Of a stretch of DNA of 64,000 nucleotides, positions 56,102-64,000 are shown piece by piece. The notes below the pieces were generated by a model. The model worked only from the letters and a program-made list of their open reading frames with translations. It searched no databases and was not told the DNA's origin. Source of the DNA: Karstenula rhodostoma CBS 690.94 (taxonomy: Eukaryota; Ascomycota; Dothideomycetes; Pleosporales; Didymosphaeriaceae); the NCBI GenBank assembly GCA_010093485.1, contig MU001510.1:327709-391708 (forward strand), written 5' to 3'. Position 1 is the first letter of the stretch. Each line of letters starts with the position of its first letter. Position numbers and translations under genes: made by a program.

Positions 56102-56257
56102 CTTGTCGGATCGGTGAACCGGAAAGTATCTGATTGAGTGGGTGCTGGGAATCAAGAGGCCGTACTTGAAGTATTTCGGGTATGGGGCTGTCTTAAGTAA
56201 GGAAAGCCGAGATTGAAGCGGGAGAGCGAGTGAAGGCCTCGTTGTTTGACAGGTGGT

Positions 56258-56423
56258 GATGCGGAAAGAGGCAGCAGCGGGTACGCCTATATAATAACAC
56301 GGGAAGCGGTAATAGAGTGTACGCTATATAGTCACGCGGAAAAAGGCAACAGCGGGTGCGCCTATATGGTGACGTGGAAAGAGGTGATAGCGGGTACAAC
56401 TATATGCGGAAAGAGGCAATAGC
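56258..56423 (+). repeat. ~37-bp minisatellite, about 4.5 units
   Basis: The units follow GCGGAAAGAGGCAACAGCGG, then a short GTACGCCTATAT block, with variation between copies. The reverse strand reads as a repetitive short ORF, which I regard as spurious. Confidence 0.8.
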
Positions 56424-57120
56424 GCATAGCTCGATTGCGGTCCATAGCTTCACTTGATAAGGCTATATCAGAACACGCACACGGTAACTAAGGCGGCTGA
56501 CAGCGAGAGAAGATAGCACAAGAGCCCAGCGGACAGAGTCGTGCGTTGGCAACGCGAAGGTTGAGCTCAAAGCGAGCTCAGATCGCTCCTTTCCCAGCGA
56601 GATCTCATGCGCGAGGCGAACGCTCCAAACGTTACAGGGACTGTACTTGAAGGTTTTTTACTTTTTTGAAATATTTGTGTTTTTGGCACCTTGTACTGCG
56701 TTTTACCGAGGCTTGCAAAAGCGCGCGAAGTATCACGTTTGATACTTGAATATGTTCATGCACTCACATATAGTCGTAGCTGCTCTGTGTCTACACAAAT
56801 CCGTGGAATTGTGGAACCGTCGTATTCTCTTTTGTTTGGAACGCTAGAGTGAATTCGAATTCGGAAAGATGCCCAGAAAAAAGGCTTCAGATCGTGTATG
56901 AATGGATGGGATCTGTCGTCGTCGAGCACCTCCGTGGCTATGAATGCCCATCTAAAATCTCTCGTTTGTCAGAAAACCCCCACTGGGCCAGCTCTCCCAG
57001 GCTTGTGCCCCAGGCTCGTGATACGTAGTTGATGATGGTTGGCGCACATACGTGAGATTGTATGCGGATTTAGTATAGCTATACTAGTATGCTATTAACC
57101 TGCAAGAGAATCTATTCACC
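56424..57120. other. Gene-poor stretch with a dispersed repeat
   Basis: No gene seen apart from the repeat copy at 56666-56730. Confidence 0.4.
56666..56730 (+). repeat. Dispersed repeat, copy 2 (shared with 18896-18970)
   Basis: About 65 bp matches the 18.9-kb copy with a 10-bp gap and a few substitutions, including TTTTACCGAGGCTTGCAAAA. Neither copy is heavily AT-mutated. Confidence 0.75.
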
Positions 57121-58715
57121 TTAGTAGTTGCCATGTAAAGGACAGATAATACTTACCCTTTCAATGTATCGCACAGCAACCAATATCCCATCCTCATCTT
57201 GAAAGTCTGTTTCATCCCCGAAGTCTTCGTTTCCCTCGTCTAAACAAGTTATGCATGTCTCGATGATGCGTGCATATTTACTGCCCGTGCGTTTGGGAAG
57301 CTCTTCACCCGCTAAGAGTAATAGTTGTTGTTTCAACGACTCTGCGGGGGTTTCAAGACCTGGTACAACTTTGCGGAATTCGTACCCTTGAGATGTTGTC
57401 TGATTCGGAGGATGACCAGAGCACTGGATGAATGAGGTCCATAAACCGATTTCTAGCAAACAAACCCCGAGGCTGTAGATATCATGTTGCATAACGTAAC
57501 GATGTTGAAGTGAATTGCTCTGTCGTGTGGGATGTATGTCTGTAAAGGTCTTTTTCCCAATGAAGATCGTTGCGGAGCCCAGTATAACCTTCCTCCGGTC
57601 TAATATTTGCAAATCCCACAAGGAATCCAGACCCGAGCGTCGAATGGTTATCGTGGAAAAGGATAATATTCTCCGGTGTGATACTCTTGTGCACCAACCC
57701 AAAGGTATGGACAGAGCAGACTGCACTAGCTAATTGCCGTGCGATCCGAAACCGGTCGGAGAGAGAGTGATTCACACTTGCCCCGCTGAGAATGTAGCGC
57801 AGACTCTATAGATCGGACATGTTGGGCGTTTTAAATACAAGTGTACACTCGAGTTGTGCTTTGTTCATGATGAATCCATCACACTTCAAAAGTGAGAAGG
57901 TTGAAGGCTCGGTCGTGGTCAGCCTTCTTGCGAGATCACGGACAGCCCTGACCCTCTCGTCAAAGTTTGATACAGAATGAAAATGTATCGGGTCCAGAAC
58001 GAGCCATTTTGTCGACCCCATTCGCTGCACCAACTTCGCTGGACTAAAAGGTATGGCCTGGAACCTCGCTCCATGTAACGCTTCTTTGGACAACAGAACA
58101 GACACTTTCCGTTGCGGATTCTCGCTGATTGAGTCGCGAATGCTTGAAGCGGTGTCGGTTGCATAGTCATTCTTTGGTTTCACACAGAGTTCCTTGTCGA
58201 TATTCTGGTTCCCAATTTTTAAGATGAGAAACCGGGATGGGTCAAATTCATTTTGTCACAGCTCCAGCTCGGCGATTGTTCGATCCAACGACTTTTTCAA
58301 GTAGACGTACTTGATTCTGTCTTTCTTGCCAAGCTTAGACTGGCTTCCTAAGAAGTTACTCACTTTGAAGTCAGCGATGTCAAGAGCTGAGCATAGAGAT
58401 GTGAGTAAATTGATTTGTAGCTCTTCATACTCCTGGTCAAGGTTCGGCCAGACTAGACTTAGAAACCCTAACTGTAACTTGGTTCTGTACCACCTATTGT
58501 TGATACGTAGCACTCGCTCTACAAACCAGCAAAACCAACCCCACGGAGAACATTCCCCATCCCTTTGCACCGAGTGTCGAATTCTCACTTCCAGAAAATG
58601 CCTTTCTCTCGAGTGGACCACGACATACTAAGGAATTAACCCAAGAGCCACCCCGAAGCTGGAGCATAGTGTCCAACGCCAACAATACCAACCCACAAAT
58701 GGACTCAAGAGCCAC
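57121..58715 (-). pseudogene. HeLo-domain / kinase-like (HET-s-type) protein, inactivated
   Basis: On the minus strand one frame runs from about 58621 to 57482 with two internal stops. The first is TGA at 58256-58258 (ELEL*QNEFDPS, where family members usually have Trp). The second is TAG at 57806-57808, just before SLRYILSG. The frame then breaks at 57532-57539, where the minus strand reads ACATACAT. Dropping one ACAT joins WEKDLYRH to PTRQSN and on to YVMQHDIYSLGVCLLEIGLW. The N-terminal part resembles a HeLo-type domain and the rest a kinase fold (ARQLASAVCSVHTFGLVHKS, TPENIILF) lacking a clear DFG. Intact relatives function in programmed cell death or incompatibility. Both stops can be explained by single C:G to T:A changes. 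Confidence 0.72.
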
Positions 58716-58785
58716 AGGATCACCTCTTCCTGTCCGTCATCGTTAAGAAACAACTACGAAAAAGGCGGCGAATCGATTTAAGCGT

Positions 58786-60191
58786 GTGAATGATTCCCAG
58801 AATCGCTTGCATTCTGAAGCGCAAAGCCATATCGGCAGACAACCCACGTATTCCAGTTCCAACAGCAACGCACAAACCTCAATCTCAGCTTTCAGAATCG
58901 AAGAAGACGCAGAAATCTCAAATGGAGCTTCGAGAACCGATTCAGGTGCAATTTTACCGGACTCAACATCTATACATGGAAGCGAAGCCACAGGACGGTT
59001 GAGCGAGTCTCCTGCAACCGTAACGTCCAGGCCTCCAGAGAGCTCAGCGCTCGATAAATCATGGCAACTGATGCGGACAATTGAAATCGTTGCCACTAGA
59101 ACGAGTGCCGTTGCATTCTTTTGGGACAGCAAGCAGTTGGCTGTAGGTTGCGAGGACGGGACGGTCAAGGTATGGGACGTGCACTCGATATCGAGCTTTT
59201 GGTCGATGAAGAACTCAGTAGATGATAAGGTTTCCCTCATGATATCTTCGGTATGCTGGTGTACCGATGCTAACAAGACACCAGCGCTGGCAGTTCGTAA
59301 TTCGTGGGCCGTTCTGTGGGATGAAAATGTTCGCAAAGACAGAAAGAGTTGCAGAGTAATGCCGTACTCTTTGTGCTTACCACTCACGGCCCCCCTAGTA
59401 GTCCTTGAACATCATACAACGTTCAATCACGATAATAGGACAAAACTCATCGTCATCTCATGTTTTGGCTCCAAGATGGAAGAATGGACAGTCAAACATC
59501 GAAAACCGATCAAAGCCTACGTGGTCTCGCGCGATGGAAGGATGGATAGCATCGTGGTCAAAAGATGGAAATATCAGAGTCTGGGACATACAATCCAAAC
59601 AGAGAATATACAAATTGAATCATGGACCCAGAAGTCAGATTCTCCGAAGACAGACTGTCCCCACGGCCTTGTCGCTACATGGAGGCAGACAGTTCGCGTC
59701 CATAGAGTATGATAACATCCTCACAGTGTGGGACAGTAGCTCCGGCAGTGTACTATGGACACATTCGAGCGAGTATAACACGTGGACGGTCACGCCAGAT
59801 GGCACAATGCTGATGTCTCGACAGCCGGAATACAAAGTTAGACTTTGGAACGCTATCTCGGGCGCAATTTTACACGATTTCTCTGAGCAAGATGACCGCG
59901 GCCTATTTGGCACAGTCTTCTCTCCAGACAGCAAGCTGCTTGCGATAGCCCGTTACGACCACGTCGGTCTATGGGATACTAGAACAGGCGTACTGGTACA
60001 TGTGGGGATCCCGGAGTCGTGGAAGACAATAGGGAGGCGCCTGTAGGTGCCCACTGGGAGGGCGCCTGGTACAGAGATTTGTTTCCGTCGAGGGTAATCC
60101 TTTTGACGTGTCTGTTACATTTTCGCGGGATAGTAAGCTACTAGTGATAGCCGCGGGCGCTTTTGCACGAATCTGGGCTGTCCCCGAGTAA
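58786..60191 (+). pseudogene. WD40-repeat protein, inactivated by two small insertions
   Basis: The frame from 58786 has a Ser-rich N-terminus and then WD40 repeats (QLAVGCEDGTVKVWDV). At 59542 one extra A shifts the frame: DGR should continue directly to WIASWSKDGNIRVWD, which is read in the next frame (59543-60046). Near 60045 a 25-bp partial duplication (about 60044-60068) introduces TAG and another shift. Skipping it joins GRRL to VQRFVSVEG and a final repeat (FSRDSKLLVIAAGAFARIWA) ending at 60189-60191. At least five repeats remain recognisable. It is transcribed away from the adjacent HeLo/kinase pseudogene, only ~70-160 bp apart, so they probably shared a promoter. The original role is unknown. 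Confidence 0.72.
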
Positions 60192-60503
60192 ACGGAGGAA
60201 GACTGGGCTTTCGGGCGTCCATTAGTTAGGAAGGAACCTATGCACCTTAGCGGCAGGAACCCCAAGCACAGAGCATGCAGATATGGCATCAATTAAGCTC
60301 GTTTTCTATATGTGCACACACAGTAGATGCAGCTAGCCGCTCCGTGCGTCGTACGCGCTGTTGTCGCAAGCGGCCTGATGCAGGTGCTAATCAGCTTTTC
60401 GACTCGTTTCGCGTCTCATGGCGTTCCATGCCCATGTTGCACGGTTGCCGTTCAACATCATCTTCTTATAGAGGCAGTAACCAAGATCGCCCTTCTGCTT
60501 CAC
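60192..60503. other. Short intergenic region
   Basis: About 310 bp between the WD40 pseudogene and the 3' end of the mkt1-like gene. No gene seen. Confidence 0.4.
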
Positions 60504-62992
60504 TCATCGTCGCGCAGCGAACCACTCATTGGCCTCGACCCACTGCTTCTTCTCCGACTCCTTCAGCGCACTGCCCGAGCTCTTCACTCCATCGTAAACT
60601 GCATCCCATAGTTCGCCAGCAGTGTGGAGGTCACCGATAAGGTCTGTGGCCTGCGGGAAGTATCGGTTGGCTGCCGTCTCGCGCACGCGTTCCTTGGTCT
60701 CGGTTGCTGTGGGGTCCTTATCGGTGTACAACTCGTCGAGGTACGATTTGATGGCGATGCTGAGGGCACAATTGTTCGACAGCAGGAAGGGCAGACTGAA
60801 TATGTTAGTAGGCTCTACAGGAAGCACTCAACGTGTGAACTTACTTCATGGCGATCTCTGAAAGGTTCGTCAAGTCACGCTTAGCAAAGGCACCCATGAG
60901 CATGTGCGTTGCAGCAACCTCGACCAAATCGCGGAGAGTTTGTCGGACCAGGTTGACAATAGAGCCGTAGGCCAGCAGGTGTTGGCTGAGTGGTCCCGTG
61001 AACCCGATAGCCTTGTGTTGGAGGTTACCAAGTCCTGCTACTCGTGACACGAGTAGATTGAACTGTCTGTCCCTGGCTGCTTGCTGTTAGTCGTGTTCCT
61101 TCAGGTAGCATGCGGATACATACTCTCGCCGCGCATCGGAGCGCCGTTGTAAGGGAACATATCGATATCCCAGTTGAGAACACCCTGGCGGAGGAGCTCG
61201 ATCGCAACAACTGCAGCTTCTTCCAACTCTGACTTGCCCTTGAGCGCTGTTATGGCAGTCTTCAAAACCTTACCCCACGCGGTAAGGTTGTGGTTGTTGT
61301 CGATATATTCTCGTAGGGCGAGGAATCGCCAAATGGAGTTATACAGGATCTCATCTGTCGTGCTGAGGGGCTACGAGGAGTTAGCGGAGGCCCGGCCATG
61401 GCTTGGATATGCCCACGTTGTTCACGTCCTTCTTCGACACGGACTTCGCAACAAAGTCGGAGTCCTGGAGAGCTAGGATCGCAGAGCCGAGATGGCCAGC
61501 GGGCTGATAAGTTAGCGTCGATACATAGTGCGGACCATCACCCTGTATACCTTGTACTTGGACACAACATCCTTGAAGGTGGCTTCCTTCACATTCCAGG
61601 TATCCACACTCTTGCGCCACTCTGGCAGTCCGTTCATGCTGATAGTAGTGACTTGGTGCTTGCCAGTCTGATCCACTCTGAACCAGCACTTCAGATCGAT
61701 ATCCTTGTGCTGATACCAGTTGTGAAGTGACGAGGATAACAGATTGATGGCGGTGGTGCGTAGTGGGGTAAGCTTAGTGCTAACCAAGTCCTGGTACGCA
61801 ACGCCATCTCCACCGTCGATCGGCGGTGCCTCCACGATCTCACTGGCCGCGCGCCAACTGAGGACACGCGAGTTGATCAAGCCCCTCGACATGTAGTAGA
61901 AGACCTCGTCCGGTAACCGCTGCCCTATGAATTCGTGCGAATCGTTAGGAAGCTGCCCTTCAAGCAAAGGTTGGATCTTGCCATCAGTTGTGAGGATGGG
62001 ATGATGCTTCACGGCGAGGCGAGCCCTGCGGTACCTATCCACGTAGTTCGTCCGTTGGAAGATTGGATCATCCCGGTTGTTCATCACTACCGCATGACCT
62101 GACCTGCCCTGGCTCATGATCATCTCAATAGCACCACTGATCTTCGACACCTTGTTCCTGTTGTTGGGGCCATCCAGGTTGGGCAGTGTGGGTAGGAAGT
62201 GGCTGCCAGCGAGCAGGCACGCGTCGACGAAGGTCTCGTCGGCGATGTCGGCATTTTGCACGTATTTCCTCAAGTCAGCAACGCATTTGCCGCGCTTTAT
62301 CCACTTGAAGACGCCCTCTTCGAGATCCCACGAGGTGATGACTCGGTCGCAGTCGAAGAGCAGGACTTCAGACGACCCGGAAATGGCTTGGACTTTCTCT
62401 TCCCTCTCAAGGTAGGACAACTATCTAGTATAAGCGCAGAAACTGTTACCAAAAGGACGGGTACTGACCTGAGCCCATGCGCTGTACGGTGCGACCAGGA
62501 AGGGAATCTTCTTCTTCGTCAAGACGGACTGAAGCGCACCAAAGAGGTCTTCTGGGGTGACGTAGGCTGGTGGTGGTCAGATTTTCCCCACGGCTATGCG
62601 TGTACGGTTGACCTACGGGACTGGCCAAACCTATGCACCGACTTCTCCGCCTCGTGGCTATCGTACAAATGCCACGCATTCGCATTGACTGCCGCGCCCT
62701 CCTGCCGCGACCTGAACGGGTCGTCCTGCTTGGCGATGTCGAGCCCGCTGAAAACGAAGAACGGCTCTATCTGCAGTTGTGCGAATTTGTTGAGATCCTC
62801 CTCAACATGCACCCAAAAGCCCAGCGGCAGACCGCCCAAAGCAGGCACAAGCGGTTCCGAGATGCTTTTGCGATTGAGAAGGCGGTGGTCGAGGTAATGG
62901 GCCGCTTCGATGCCGACGCGAAGCCCGCGCAGGTCTTCCAGCTGCGACGCTTCGCCGATTGTGTTGTTCCATGTCTGGAAGTCGCGAATCAT
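60504..62992 (-). CDS. mkt1: MKT1-family post-transcriptional regulator (XPG-like nuclease fold)
   Basis: Seven exons on the minus strand: 62617-62992, 62469-62566, 61551-62420, 61417-61503, 61124-61370, 60845-61076 and 60504-60795. The introns are 44-50 bp and every junction is in phase. The product is about 733 aa; a tandem NAG acceptor at 61077-61080 can add one residue. The N-terminus has XPG-N-like LRGLRVGIEAAHYLDHRLL and PFFVFSGLDI. The XPG-I-like region VLLFDCDRVITSWDL and DETFVDACLLAGSHFLPTLP follows, with the MKT1 C-terminal helical region after it. Yeast Mkt1 binds Pbp1 and controls translation of target mRNAs such as HO. The gene looks complete. It is divergent from the oxygenase gene to its right. 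Confidence 0.85.
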
Positions 62993-63633
62993 GTTGCGCG
63001 GTGCGGAACGGGCGCGGGGTTCGTCAGTGTGCGCAGGAGGCTGTGGGAGCGGTGCGCCCCATGCAAGGGAAGAGGACGGCTAGAATGCGAGCAGTCTGTT
63101 GCCTGGTCCGAGGAGGGCACTGGGAGGACACGTGCGACGGGTGGTGATTCTACAAGTTGCGGTGGTCGTGAGACCCTGGTGGAGCTCCAAACAATTACAC
63201 CAGCTCCCGCACTGCGCCTGGACCGTGCAAGTGATCTAACCTCAAACTGTTTGGTGCCAGCGGGAACCCCTCCATTGGCCAATATGTATTACACAGAATT
63301 GCAAGTTGCGGTCTATCTTCATATCGTATGTTCCGATGGGTAGTTTGAAGTTGATTTGGTCTCTAAATCACACTGCAGGGCACATGTTACTGACAACCAC
63401 ACGATTAACGTTTTGTTTATCTGACGAGTTTCGTCTCTGAGCATCTGTCTTGTTTCTTATCTACAAGTGTGACTTCGCCATCATCACCCACCTGTCTACC
63501 CATTTGCAACGCTTCATTTTGTGTTACTATTGGGCGGCAGTTACAGTCCATATTTTTGTCTATCACTTTACGGACACCACTTCGTGGGTCGTGTCAACAA
63601 TCAGAAGATCAGCATCACCCACCGAGCCTCAAA
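62993..63633. promoter_or_regulatory. Divergent promoter region between mkt1 and an oxygenase gene
   Basis: About 640 bp between two start codons pointing away from each other. It should contain both promoters. No motif stands out. Confidence 0.4.
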
Positions 63634-64000
63634 ATGCCGCAACCTGACCAAACAGACGCCAACATACCCATGATCGACATCTCAAATCCAACCCCAGATG
63701 TCGCACAACAAGTTCTCGACGCCGCCTCTACACATGGCTTCCTCTTTGTCCAACAACACGACTTCCTACTCCCCAGCGAACAAGTCGAAAGCATGTTCAA
63801 CCTATCCGCACAATTCTTCGCCCAGCCGACCGCCCAAAAGTCCACCCACGCCATCCACTCCGAAGCCGCCGGCGGCATAAACCGCGGCTGGGTCACCATG
63901 GCCGGCGAAGCCCTGGACCCCTCACATCCAGGCGACCCCAAAGAAGCATTCAACATCTCGCCTCCGCATCCAGACCTCCAGCCCCTGCCGTCCCCGCTCT
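63634..64000 (+). CDS. 2-oxoglutarate/Fe(II) oxygenase, N-terminal part (cut by window edge)
   Basis: The ATG at 63634 opens a frame that runs to the window end (122 codons). It reads IPMIDISNPTPDVAQQVLDA, STHGFLFVQQHDFLLPSEQV and NLSAQFFAQPTAQKS, the N-terminal (DIOX_N) domain of plant/fungal isopenicillin-N-synthase-like dioxygenases. GGINRGWVTMAGEALDP follows as in that family. The Fe-binding HxD...H core lies beyond the window. The substrate cannot be inferred. Confidence 0.85.
   Translation, partial: MPQPDQTDANIPMIDISNPTPDVAQQVLDAASTHGFLFVQQHDFLLPSEQVESMFNLSAQFFAQPTAQKSTHAIHSEAAGGINRGWVTMAGEALDPSHPGDPKEAFNISPPHPDLQPLPSPL

Noticed and set aside
56193..56399. Repetitive 68-codon minus ORF (YRRTRCCLFP repeats)
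   Set aside because: It is a by-product of the 37-bp minisatellite; it has no signal or domain and its frame depends on unit length.

Overview
This is nuclear DNA from a filamentous ascomycete (Pezizomycotina, most likely Dothideomycetes). The evidence is the short GT-AG introns (mostly 44-65 bp, several with CTRAC-like branch points), a HEX1 Woronin-body gene, NACHT/ankyrin and HeLo/kinase-like genes, a PTH11-type rhodopsin-fold receptor, and an extremely AT-rich block showing repeat-induced point mutation (RIP). I cannot name the species.

Layout. 0-5.3 kb: the end of a CorA-like transporter, then a 5'-truncated NACHT-ankyrin-SPRY gene. 5.5-8.1 kb: a secreted metalloprotease-like gene, a 7-bp satellite containing an assembly gap, a Pol III-type structured RNA/SINE candidate and a small transposon-derived repeat. 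8.1-17.4 kb: a Golgi nucleoside diphosphatase (GDA1), a cysteine-rich family gene, an Ndt80/PhoG DNA-binding protein fused to a C-terminal membrane module, and a GH18 chitinase with an inserted chitin-binding domain. 19.85-31.58 kb: an 11.7-kb nested transposon island. An outer element with 65-bp terminal inverted repeats and a 9-bp target duplication is interrupted by a complete 8.1-kb Ty3/Gypsy retrotransposon (246-bp LTRs, 5-bp target duplication) on the minus strand. Everything inside is degraded by C:G to T:A mutation. The island lies 84 bp upstream of the start codon of a Zn2Cys6 transcription factor that itself looks 3'-truncated.

33-46.4 kb is a gene-dense housekeeping block: hex1, a single-pass membrane glycoprotein, a paralogue of the 10-kb cysteine-rich gene, a CCDC47-family ER protein, a 68-residue Cox7-like protein and a large mitochondrial protein. 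46.4-49.7 kb shows no gene. 49.7-56.1 kb is an accessory segment with a rhodopsin-fold receptor, a phenol-hydroxylase-type FAD monooxygenase, a secreted double-psi barrel protein and a very small secreted peptide candidate. 57.1-60.2 kb holds two divergent pseudogenes (HeLo/kinase-like and WD40) broken by nonsense mutations, a 4-bp duplication, a 1-bp insertion and a 25-bp partial duplication. 60.5-63 kb is an MKT1-family gene, and the window ends inside a 2-oxoglutarate/Fe(II) oxygenase.

Exon boundaries were read by hand from splice signals and frame continuity. Coordinates of spliced genes span from first to last coding base, with exons listed in the evidence. Functional names come from recognised motifs, not from database searches.
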